Source of the DNA: an uncultured Clostridia bacterium
Lineage (GTDB): Bacteria > Bacillota > Clostridia > Oscillospirales > Acutalibacteraceae
Direction of reading: 5' to 3'
DNA length: 12,219 nt
NCBI GenBank assembly: GCA_946539105.1
Contig: CAMNHG010000035.1
Location: forward strand, 1 to 12,219
A program made the translations under genes and the position numbers. Each line of letters opens with the position of its first letter. Position 1 is the first letter of the stretch. The notes below the pieces were generated by a model, which worked only from the letters and a program-made list of their open reading frames with translations, had not been told where the DNA came from and ran no database searches. Positions 1 through 6,034 of the stretch are shown here, one piece after another.

Positions 1-36
1 CCACTCGGATTCGGAAATGCTGATTTCGTTTTTCAT
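1..36 (-). CDS. BlaI/MecI/CopY-family transcriptional repressor, N-terminal fragment
   Basis: Only the first 12 codons are inside the window, reading MKNEISISESEW from an ATG at 36. This resembles the start of BlaI/MecI/CopY winged-helix repressors, whose N-termini carry an 'EIS..EWEVM' pattern just before the first helix. The start is supported by a GGAG ribosome binding site a few bases upstream, and even more by the upstream DNA: a promoter and two TACAnnTGTA palindromes, the operator type this family binds. Known family members are dimeric repressors of beta-lactamase/mec genes or of copper export genes, and often control themselves. Twelve residues alone would not identify a gene, so the call depends on the operator match. 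Which regulon (beta-lactam, copper or other) cannot be told. Confidence 0.6.
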   Translation of the reverse strand, partial: MKNEISISESEW

Positions 37-58
37 ATTTATCACTCCAATTAAAGAA

Positions 59-75
59 GGTTACAAGTGTAAACC
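59..75. promoter_or_regulatory. Operator 2, TACAnnTGTA palindrome
   Basis: The core TTACA-AG-TGTAA lies at 61-72 inside the wider near-palindrome GGTTACAAGTGTAAACC. It matches the TACAnnTGTA box of BlaI/MecI and CopY repressors and lies between the predicted transcription start and the ATG of the repressor-like gene. It is almost the same sequence as operator 1 read on the opposite strand. Confidence 0.65.
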
Positions 76-83
76 ATATCTAT

Positions 84-100
84 AGTTTACATCTGTAACC
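84..100. promoter_or_regulatory. Operator 1, TACAnnTGTA palindrome inside the promoter
   Basis: The core TTACA-TC-TGTAA lies at 87-98, in the spacer of the predicted promoter and touching its -10 box. Bound repressor would block RNA polymerase. Its centre is 26 bp from the centre of operator 2, and the reverse complement of 84-100 differs from operator 2 at only three positions. Confidence 0.65.
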
Positions 101-112
101 TGAGTTTGTCAA
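84..112 (-). promoter_or_regulatory. Promoter of the BlaI/CopY-like gene
   Basis: On the minus strand a perfect -35 box TTGACA (107-112) is followed after exactly 17 bases by TAAACT (84-89), a 4-of-6 match to the -10 consensus. The predicted leader to the ATG at 36 is about 40 bases and contains operator 2. Confidence 0.6.
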
Positions 113-140
113 GATGTTTTTTTATAAATGGAGTATCTAT

Positions 141-303
141 TGTAGGGGCGACCTTCACGGTCGCCCGTGAAACGGATACCGCGTTAATCAAATAATCCGT
201 TTTAATCGCGATAAACGAACGTTTAGTTCAGCACACAAAAACACGTATGATATTTAATGATTTGTCCCTGTCCCGCGGGCAACCGCAAGGGTTGCCCCTA
301 CAA
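141..303. repeat. GTAG/CTAC-bounded palindromic repeat element (MITE-like)
   Basis: The left end is GTAG (142-145) followed by a perfect 8-bp hairpin, GGGCGACC (146-153) with GGTCGCCC (159-166). The right end is another perfect 8-bp hairpin, GGGCAACC (277-284) with GGTTGCCC (290-297), followed by CTAC (298-301). The ends are therefore inverted repeats of the form TGTAGGGGC. The interior has smaller symmetries: AAACGGAT/ATCCGTTT (170-177/195-202) and TAAACG-AA-CGTTTA (212-225). There is no coding potential. Similar ends occur at 342-364 and 7611-7688. No transposase is present, so if mobile it would move in trans. Confidence 0.6.
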
Positions 304-330
304 ATGTAATGGAAACGTTCGTTGATAATT

Positions 331-360
331 TAAAATAAAACGGGCGACCAATGGTCGCCC
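331..360 (-). terminator. Intrinsic terminator of the sugar operon, formed from a repeat end
   Basis: Reading leftward from the rmlB stop, a perfect 8-bp GC-rich stem (GGGCGACC 342-349, GGTCGCCC 353-360, three-base loop) is followed on the minus strand by GTTTTATTTTA. This fits a Rho-independent terminator about 15 bases past rmlB. The hairpin is flanked by CTAC at 361-364, as in the palindromic repeats at 141-303 and 7611-7688, so a repeat end seems to serve as the terminator. Confidence 0.7.
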
Positions 361-375
361 CTACATTCAAATAAC

Positions 376-1428
376 TTACGCCTTTTTGTACATATTATCG
401 TAGTACTTCATATAGTCGCCGGAGGTGATTTTGTTCATCCACTCCTCGTTTTCGAGGTACCACTGGATTGTCTCGGCAATGCCCTGCTCAAATGTGTACT
501 TGGGAGCCCAGCCGAGCTGAGTTGTAATCTTGGTGTTGTCAATCGCGTAACGTCTGTCGTGACCGGGACGGTCCTTAACGTACTTGATGAGGCTCTCGTC
601 CTTGCCGAGGGTCTTGATGATGAGCTTTACAATCTCGATGTTAGCCTTCTCGTTGTTGCCGCCGATGTTGTAAATCTCGCCGATAACGCCCTTGTGGAGC
701 ACGGTGTCGATAGCGTTGCAGTGGTCGGACACGTGCAGCCAGTCGCGGATCTGCATACCGTCGCCGTAAACAGGGAGCTGCTTGCCGTTCTTGCAGTTGT
801 TAATCATAAGCGGAATGAGCTTTTCGGGGAACTGGTAAGGGCCGTAGTTGTTTGAGCAGCGTGTGATGTTAACGGGCATACCGAAGGTCTCGTGGTAAGC
901 TCTTACAACCATATCCGCGCTTGCCTTAGAAGCCGAGTAGGGGCTGTTGGGCGAGAGGGGAGTTGTTTCCATAAACATACCGGTCTTGCCGAGGGCTCCG
1001 TAAACCTCGTCGGTGGAAACCTGCAGGTACTTAACGCCTTCCTTGTACTCGGTTGAGTATTTGTCGTCGGGGTCAACCTTCCAGAACTTCTTTGCTACGT
1101 CGAGCAGAGTCTGGGTTCCGATAACGTTTGTTGTAAGGAAAATTTCGGGGTCGGTGATTGAGCGGTCAACGTGCGACTCAGCCGCGAAGTTAACCACGGT
1201 GTCAATGTCGTACTTCTTAAAAATCTCGGTGATAGCCTCGCGGTCGCGGATATCAACCTTTAAGAAGGTGTATCTGCTGTCGTTCTCAACGTCCCTGAGG
1301 TTGTCGAGGTTGCCGGCATAGGTGAGCGAGTCGATATTGATGATGTTGTAATCGTGGTTTTTGAGCATATGATGTACAAAGTTAGAGCCGATAAAACCGG
1401 CACCGCCTGTTACAAGTACGTTTTTCAT
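376..1428 (-). CDS. rmlB: dTDP-glucose 4,6-dehydratase
   Basis: RmlB (RfbB) converts dTDP-glucose to dTDP-4-keto-6-deoxyglucose using tightly bound NAD+ in the cytoplasm, and is the branch point for dTDP-deoxysugars. The 350-residue length is normal. The Rossmann motif TGGAGFIGSN is at residues 7-16, the catalytic Thr-Asp-Glu set is in STDEVYG (138-144), and the YxxxK pair is Y164/K168. Conserved NNYGPYQFPEKLIP (193-206) and RPGHDRRYAID (287-297) mark substrate binding and separate it from UDP-sugar epimerases. The start has a GGGAG site overlapping the rmlA stop 14 bases upstream. It is the last gene of the operon. No rmlC or rmlD is present, so in this locus the ketosugar product probably feeds the WecE-like aminotransferase rather than rhamnose synthesis. 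Confidence 0.96.
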   Translation of the reverse strand: MKNVLVTGGAGFIGSNFVHHMLKNHDYNIINIDSLTYAGNLDNLRDVENDSRYTFLKVDIRDREAITEIFKKYDIDTVVNFAAESHVDRSITDPEIFLTTNVIGTQTLLDVAKKFWKVDPDDKYSTEYKEGVKYLQVSTDEVYGALGKTGMFMETTPLSPNSPYSASKASADMVVRAYHETFGMPVNITRCSNNYGPYQFPEKLIPLMINNCKNGKQLPVYGDGMQIRDWLHVSDHCNAIDTVLHKGVIGEIYNIGGNNEKANIEIVKLIIKTLGKDESLIKYVKDRPGHDRRYAIDNTKITTQLGWAPKYTFEQGIAETIQWYLENEEWMNKITSGDYMKYYDNMYKKA

Positions 1429-1442
1429 AGTGATTATCTCCC

Positions 1443-2318
1443 TTATTTTTTATTGTTTTTCGCCAGGTTCAAAAGATACTGACCGTAATCTGTCTTTTCA
1501 AGCTCCTTGCCGAGCGTTTCAAGCTGTTCTGAGGTGATATAGCCCTTGCGCCACGCAATCTCCTCTATGCAGCTTACATACAGTCCCTGCATTGACTGGA
1601 TTGTCTGAACAAACTCCGCCGCCTTGAGCAGACCGTCGGGTGTTCCGGTGTCGAGCCAAGCCATTCCTCTGCCGAGCAGAACAACGTCGAGCTCGCCTTT
1701 TTCGAGGTAGAGGCTGTTGATTGAGGAAATCTCATATTCGCCGCGTGCGGAGGGTTCAATCTCCTTAGCGTACTTAACAACCTTGTTGTCGTAGAAGTAA
1801 ATTCCCGGTACAGCGTAGTTTGACTTTGGATGCTCGGGCTTTTCCTCAATGGAAATTACCTTGCCCTGCTCGTTGAACTCAACAACGCCGAAGGCTGTCG
1901 GGTCGTTAACAGGGTAACCGAACACGGTTGCTCCGCTGTTTTTAGCCTTAGCTCTGAGTAGCATATTCGGGAAGTTTTGTCCGTAAAAAACGTTGTCGCC
2001 GAGAATCAGGCATACATTGTCGTCGCCGATGAACTCTTCGCCGATTACAAACGCCTGGGCAAGTCCGTTGGGTTCCTTTTGAACGGCGTATTTAATGGAG
2101 ATTCCAAGGCGCGAGCCGTCGCCCAAAAGGTTTTGATACAGAGGAGTGTCCTTCTCTGTAGAGATTACGAGAATTTCGTTAATTTCCGCCAGCATAAGGA
2201 TTGAGAGCGGATAGTAGATAAGCGGCTTGTCGTATATCGGCAAGAGCTGCTTAGAAACGTTCTGCGTCATGGGGTACAGTCTTGTACCGCTGCCGCCTGC
2301 AAGAATAATACCTTTCAT
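1443..2318 (-). CDS. rmlA: Glucose-1-phosphate thymidylyltransferase
   Basis: RmlA (RfbA) joins glucose-1-phosphate and dTTP to give dTDP-glucose and pyrophosphate, the first step of dTDP-deoxysugar synthesis. Visible signatures are the nucleotide-binding loop LAGGSGTRLYP (6-16), the SKQLLPIYDKP segment with K23, LGDN with the metal-binding D108, EEKP (158-161) and WLDTGTPDGL (221-230). At 291 residues it has the usual length of the short RmlA class and includes the C-terminal allosteric region. An AAGGAG site lies about 8 bases before the ATG, and the gene starts 23 bases after the GT-C-like gene stops. With rmlB directly downstream it supplies dTDP-4-keto-6-deoxyglucose to the operon. Confidence 0.96.
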   Translation of the reverse strand: MKGIILAGGSGTRLYPMTQNVSKQLLPIYDKPLIYYPLSILMLAEINEILVISTEKDTPLYQNLLGDGSRLGISIKYAVQKEPNGLAQAFVIGEEFIGDDNVCLILGDNVFYGQNFPNMLLRAKAKNSGATVFGYPVNDPTAFGVVEFNEQGKVISIEEKPEHPKSNYAVPGIYFYDNKVVKYAKEIEPSARGEYEISSINSLYLEKGELDVVLLGRGMAWLDTGTPDGLLKAAEFVQTIQSMQGLYVSCIEEIAWRKGYITSEQLETLGKELEKTDYGQYLLNLAKNNKK

Positions 2319-2341
2319 ATCGTTATCTCCTTAACCGTGAT

Positions 2342-3802
2342 TTAACCGTAAACTTTTTCGGGAGCCATTGTGAACAGATAAACGCAGAAGATTGCAAAGG
2401 GAAGAATGATAATTGTTCTGAGCCAGAGCAGAGCTCTTACTCTCTTTTCCGCGTTCATTTTTAATGTGTATTTTTCGTCGGGGTGGTTGAACACCAGCAG
2501 AAGTATTCCGCAGACTACCGCGATACCCGAAAACAGCGGCTGCAAGTTGTCGTACAGCTCGTCTTTGTCGAGAAGGTAGTTGTCGATGTTCATATACTTG
2601 CCCTCGTCGTTGTACTTGACGGTGTAGCCGAACAAGCGGTAAATAAGGCTTTTGTTGATGAACCTGATTTGGAACATCTGCGAGCCGCGCAGTATCAGCT
2701 TTATCATAAGTCCGAGCTGCATTGCGAAGTCGAACAGCGAGTTGTAGAATACCATTTTCTCATTTTGAACAATCAAAATAAAGAGGAACGGTACGAGAAT
2801 GTCTATGCGGTAGAACGAGAACGGCGAGAACATTACGTAGTTCATATACACAAGGCAAATGGTGTAGATTACGAACTTTTTCGTTCTTACTCTGTCTGTC
2901 TTTAGCGAGTCAAACGAGAAGTCGCGCGTGTATGCGTAAATATAGGTTAAAATCAGGAATATAGCGAAGAAGGAAGCCGGACCGAACGCCGTGCTGAGAT
3001 TGCCCGGGAACATATCCATCAGCATTTGCTTTGCAGGACCTGTGTTCATACTCTCCTCATATCCCGGAGCACCGTTGAAGAAAATCTTTTGGACAATCAT
3101 TCCGCTGAGTCCTATGAGCAGCTTGTAGAAAATCTTGTAAATTTTCTTTTCGAGCAGCAGCAGTACCGCGAGGTAAGCAATTACGAAAAACGGCTTGATT
3201 GAAATTGCGATTGCCGACCAGAATATAAACCACCCTTGCTTGTTGTTAAACAGGCAGTAGACCGCAATGACCGACGCGCAAATCATAAATATTTCGTTTT
3301 GTCCCGAGTAGCACACCGAGATGTAAAGGTAAATTGAGCTTGCCGAAAGGAATGCCGCCCAGATGCCCTTGTTTTTGTCGCCGGTAATCTGCTCTGTGAT
3401 TTTCTTTGCGAAAATCAGCATGATTACCGAGATTATAACTAGGAAGAACTTTGAGTAGGCCAGCATTATCGGCGAGCTTGAAATTTTTCTGCCGGTGAAA
3501 ATCTCTACAAAATACAGCGGTAAATTCCAGATTGACCATGGAAGCACGCTCATAAGGTCTGAGCCCATATGAACATGGTGGACGTCCCAGACATTTTCAG
3601 CTGTGTATTGATAGAAGTTACGTATGTTTCCTCCGTCAAACAGGACGTGCCAGAAGTTTACCGACCACTGCGTTAAGCTCTGCAAATCCCACGTTGACGA
3701 GGTGATAAAGACAAAGAGTCCGGTTGCGATGGCAAGCAGCCATTCCGCAAGAAAAACCTTGTCCGATTTGTACCTTGTGATAAACGCGTTAACCAATTTC
3801 AT
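2342..3802 (-). CDS. Polytopic membrane glycosyltransferase, GT-C type (predicted)
   Basis: This 486-residue protein has roughly ten or more hydrophobic segments, for example about 17-35, 113-132, 147-165, 168-185, 190-217, 275-291, 308-327, 335-346, 423-438 and 458-478. After the first segment comes an extracellular-type loop with a Trp-Asp pair (WDL, 38-40), the place where GT-C enzymes keep a catalytic or metal-binding Asp. YSGQNE (165-170) and SIKP (201-204) resemble the GQND and KP motifs of GT87/DUF2029-type mannosyltransferases. I infer that it takes a lipid-phosphate-linked sugar on the outer face of the membrane and moves it to a surface acceptor, the ArnT role. Context supports this: immediately upstream are a GT2 enzyme and paired flippase-like proteins. 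An AGAGGA site precedes the ATG. Acceptor and exact family are unknown. An O-antigen-ligase or flippase role is possible but fits the motifs less well. Confidence 0.7.
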   Translation of the reverse strand: MKLVNAFITRYKSDKVFLAEWLLAIATGLFVFITSSTWDLQSLTQWSVNFWHVLFDGGNIRNFYQYTAENVWDVHHVHMGSDLMSVLPWSIWNLPLYFVEIFTGRKISSSPIMLAYSKFFLVIISVIMLIFAKKITEQITGDKNKGIWAAFLSASSIYLYISVCYSGQNEIFMICASVIAVYCLFNNKQGWFIFWSAIAISIKPFFVIAYLAVLLLLEKKIYKIFYKLLIGLSGMIVQKIFFNGAPGYEESMNTGPAKQMLMDMFPGNLSTAFGPASFFAIFLILTYIYAYTRDFSFDSLKTDRVRTKKFVIYTICLVYMNYVMFSPFSFYRIDILVPFLFILIVQNEKMVFYNSLFDFAMQLGLMIKLILRGSQMFQIRFINKSLIYRLFGYTVKYNDEGKYMNIDNYLLDKDELYDNLQPLFSGIAVVCGILLLVFNHPDEKYTLKMNAEKRVRALLWLRTIIILPFAIFCVYLFTMAPEKVYG

Positions 3803-3814
3803 AAAATATCCTCT

Positions 3815-4207
3815 TTACGCAAACATTTTTGAAATAAAATTAAATATCTCTCCGCCGAAGGAAAATACCACGATTCCCAGCAAAATGAGGATCATACCGA
3901 TTGTTTTCTTGACGGTAAATTTCTCTTTAAGAAAAATAAATCCGAGTATTCCGACAAATACGTAACCCGCGCTCTCAAAAATCGGGCCCGCGGAAACGTC
4001 AACGTATCTGTAGCAGTACATTGTAATCATCATCGAGCAGAAGAACATAATGTACGCGACGATTACCAAGGGGTTGAGGTACTCCTTAAGTCTGCTGTCG
4101 TAGGTTCGGTCGGCACTCTTTTTAAGCAAAATCTGAGAAATTGACGAAATCAGAACCGAGCATAAAAACACGCCTGAAAAAATAATTACCATAGTATCCT
4201 TATTCAT
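3815..4207 (-). CDS. Four-helix SMR/EamA-type half-transporter, ArnE/F-like
   Basis: This 130-residue protein has four hydrophobic helices (about 6-26, 46-66, 73-93, 100-120), the layout of EmrE/SMR and ArnE/ArnF subunits. SMR-like pieces include ISQILLKKSA (22-31) in the first helix region and GPIFESAGYVFVG (74-86) with FLKEKF (92-97) before the last helix. The start ATG lies in an ATGAATAA that also carries the stop of the preceding gene, an 8-base overlap that suggests translational coupling. I infer that it pairs with the neighbouring 119-residue protein as a heterodimer that flips a lipid-linked sugar, as ArnE/ArnF do for undecaprenyl-phosphate-Ara4N. A drug-efflux SMR pair is the main alternative, but position between GT2 and GT-C genes argues for a flippase. 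Confidence 0.75.
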   Translation of the reverse strand: MNKDTMVIIFSGVFLCSVLISSISQILLKKSADRTYDSRLKEYLNPLVIVAYIMFFCSMMITMYCYRYVDVSAGPIFESAGYVFVGILGFIFLKEKFTVKKTIGMILILLGIVVFSFGGEIFNFISKMFA

Positions 4208-4559
4208 TGCTCGACACCACCAATACTACGCCCGGGAATACAATCAGCGAGCCGAGAATTTTGTACCAGGTAATCTGGTCGCCCAAAAATAACGCTCCCC
4301 ACAGCATACCCCACACAATGCAGATTGCCTTGTTGGTAAACGCCACGGTCAGGGGCAGTTTTTTGAGCACCTGCTGCCAGATTAAGGCGTAAATTCCGAG
4401 GAACAGCACCGCAAGTCCGGCAAACAGGAAAAACTGAAATGAGAACATCTCATTTTGAAACGCCAGCTTCATAAACACGCCTACAAATGAGTAGAGCAAA
4501 AGTATAAAGTGAAGCACAGCGAAGGTTTTAAAGTCAAACTTTTTCTTGTTATTATCCAT
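4200..4559 (-). CDS. Four-helix SMR/EamA-type half-transporter, partner subunit
   Basis: The protein is 119 residues from the ATG at 4559 (MDNNKKKFDF...). A longer reading frame to 4598 lies wholly inside the GT2 coding region and adds 13 unremarkable residues, whereas 4559 has a GAGGA site upstream and gives the same 8-base stop/start overlap (ATGGATAA) as the next gene. Four hydrophobic segments are visible (about 13-30, 40-60, 72-90, 97-115), with a charged cytoplasmic-looking N-terminus. LPLTVAFTNKAICIVWGMLW (68-87) resembles the third helix of EamA/SMR proteins. It is similar in plan but not in sequence to the 130-residue neighbour, as with the ArnE/ArnF pair. The likely role is one half of a flippase for the lipid-linked sugar made by the upstream GT2 enzyme. 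This is inferred from context and topology. Confidence 0.75.
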   Translation of the reverse strand: MDNNKKKFDFKTFAVLHFILLLYSFVGVFMKLAFQNEMFSFQFFLFAGLAVLFLGIYALIWQQVLKKLPLTVAFTNKAICIVWGMLWGALFLGDQITWYKILGSLIVFPGVVLVVSSNE

Positions 4560-5499
4560 TCTTCTTATCCTCAACACCCACGATTCTCCTGATAACATAC
4601 TGCGGAGAACGGTTTATACTGATGTAAATTCTGCCGACGTACTCGCCGATCATACCCAGCAGCAGCATAATCATACCGCCGATAAACAGCATAACAGCCA
4701 TGGTCGAGCTGTAGCCCAGCGGAGCGTTGGGGTGAATAAAGAACTTGTTTATGATAACGAAAATTCCGTAGATAAAGCCGATTACCGCGGTGATTACACC
4801 GACAATGGTGGCAATTCTAAGCGGCTTTACGGAAAAGGCTGTGAAGCCGTTAATCCAGAGTAGGAGCAGCTTGCCGATTGTGTAGCCCGACTTGCCCTCG
4901 ATTCTTTTGCGGTGGTGAACCTCTACGTTCTTTACCTTGTTGGTTACTCTGATGAGCAGTCCGCTGATATAGGGGAAGGGGTTGGGGTAACGCAGAACCT
5001 CGTCGGTTACGTATCGTTTGCAGGCAAAGTAGCTCATAATCTTCAAATCCTTAGGCTTGCCGATTAGCCACTGAGCCATTTTGTCGTTAACCTTGCTGCC
5101 GAAGTTGCGGAATCCCGAGTGCATTTTGTCCTTGTACTCGGCAAAAACCAGGTCGCAGGAGTCGTCAAGCGCGTCGATAAGGTTAAACATCTCGTTGGCA
5201 GGTGTCTGTCCGTCGTCGTCAAGGGCAACGGTGATATCGCCTGTCACAAACGAAAAGCCCGTCATCAGCGCGGAGTGCTGTCCGAAGTTGCGCGCAAGGT
5301 CGATTCCCTTGATATGCGGATTTTCCTTCGCCAGCTTTTCGATTACCGAAAACACGTTATCGGGGGAGCTGTCATTTACAAGGATAATCTCGTAGTCATA
5401 TCTGCCGTCCGCTTCAACGGTGGTGACTACCTCGTCAACAACCGTGCCGATTGTGTGCTCCGAACCGTAGCACGGAATAACAAAAGATAACTTTTTCAT
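4552..5499 (-). CDS. GT2 polyprenyl-phosphate glycosyltransferase, ArnC/GtrB-like
   Basis: This 315-residue protein has an N-terminal GT-A domain opening with LSFVIPCYGSEHTI (4-17). It carries the nucleotide-sugar sites VNDSSPD (41-47), LARNFGQHSA (68-77) and a DDD metal motif in ALDDDGQTP (92-100), plus RIEGKSGYTIGKLL (199-212), typical of DPM1/ArnC/GtrB enzymes. Two membrane segments follow (about 227-250 and 264-288) with a short basic tail. Family members transfer one sugar from a nucleotide to undecaprenyl phosphate on the cytoplasmic face. Here the donor is probably the dTDP-4-acetamido-4,6-dideoxyhexose made by neighbouring genes. It starts 4 bases after the GNAT gene, and its stop overlaps the next gene by 8 bases. 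Family assignment is firm; donor and lipid specificity are inferred. Confidence 0.88.
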   Translation of the reverse strand: MKKLSFVIPCYGSEHTIGTVVDEVVTTVEADGRYDYEIILVNDSSPDNVFSVIEKLAKENPHIKGIDLARNFGQHSALMTGFSFVTGDITVALDDDGQTPANEMFNLIDALDDSCDLVFAEYKDKMHSGFRNFGSKVNDKMAQWLIGKPKDLKIMSYFACKRYVTDEVLRYPNPFPYISGLLIRVTNKVKNVEVHHRKRIEGKSGYTIGKLLLLWINGFTAFSVKPLRIATIVGVITAVIGFIYGIFVIINKFFIHPNAPLGYSSTMAVMLFIGGMIMLLLGMIGEYVGRIYISINRSPQYVIRRIVGVEDKKNG

Positions 5500-5503
5500 A
5501 AGG

Positions 5504-6031
5504 TTATTTTACACCCTTTTCCCATTCTTCTCTCAATATAGCCATAAATACCATATCATAGGGAGTGCCGTCGATGATAACGTCGTCCCTGAATGTACCC
5601 TCGTACTTAAAGCCTGCCTTTTCGTAGCTCTTGATAGCCTGCTTGTTGTCGGCAAAAACTCTGAGGAACACGCGGTTCATACCGAGCTTTTCAAACGCGT
5701 AGTCGATTGCCAGCTTTGCGGCGGCAGAGCCTATGCCCTTTCCGCGGCAGCTGTCCTCGCCGATAAAAATGCCGTATTCGCATTTTTTATGCTGCTTGTC
5801 AATGTCGCGCAGGTAAACCGAACCGACGTCCGCGCCGGACTCGTTGTCCACGATGATGAACTGCGCTACGTCGCCGGTCTCAACGCGGTTGTGAAGCCAG
5901 TTGAGGTGAGCTTCCTCGGTGAGAGGTGTTCTGTATATAAAGTGTTCGTAAACCGAGGGTGTGTTGCGCCATCTTACGATATTCGCGGTGTCGGCCTCGG
6001 TCATCGGTCTGATAGTTACGTTTTTATTCAT
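5504..6031 (-). CDS. GNAT N-acetyltransferase, PseH/WecD-like (nucleotide-sugar amine acetylation)
   Basis: This 175-residue single-domain GNAT protein has the acetyl-CoA pyrophosphate loop CRGKGIGSAAAKLA (95-108, R/Q-x-x-G-x-G type) and the C-terminal pattern N129..AIKSYEKAGFKYEG. The N-terminal half, with WRNTPSVYEHF (21-31), EEAHLNWL (39-46) and KCEYGIFIG (83-91), resembles PseH, which acetylates the 4-amino group of a UDP-4-amino-4,6-dideoxy sugar. E. coli WecD does the same to dTDP-Fuc4N and is also a GNAT enzyme. Placed 3 bases after a WecE-like aminotransferase, it probably N-acetylates the 4-amino group of the dTDP sugar. An AAGG site lies about 8 bases before the ATG. A RimJ/RimL-type protein acetyltransferase is the alternative; I find it less likely because of the context. 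Confidence 0.78.
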   Translation of the reverse strand: MNKNVTIRPMTEADTANIVRWRNTPSVYEHFIYRTPLTEEAHLNWLHNRVETGDVAQFIIVDNESGADVGSVYLRDIDKQHKKCEYGIFIGEDSCRGKGIGSAAAKLAIDYAFEKLGMNRVFLRVFADNKQAIKSYEKAGFKYEGTFRDDVIIDGTPYDMVFMAILREEWEKGVK

Positions 6032-6034
6032 AAA

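Larger units (their letters stand above)
37..375. other. Gene-free region between the repressor-like gene and rmlB
   Basis: This stretch of about 340 bases holds, from left to right, the operators and promoter of the leftward repressor-like gene, the 141-303 palindromic repeat, a GAAACGTTCGTTG motif at 312-324 that recurs at 7592-7604, and the terminator of the sugar operon. I see no open frame with a credible start and ribosome binding site. Confidence 0.7.

Noticed and set aside
4560..4598. 13-residue N-terminal extension of the 119-residue half-transporter
   Set aside because: It lies wholly within the GT2 coding region and adds charged residues with no family feature, while the ATG at 4559 has its own ribosome binding site and repeats the overlap seen at the next gene.
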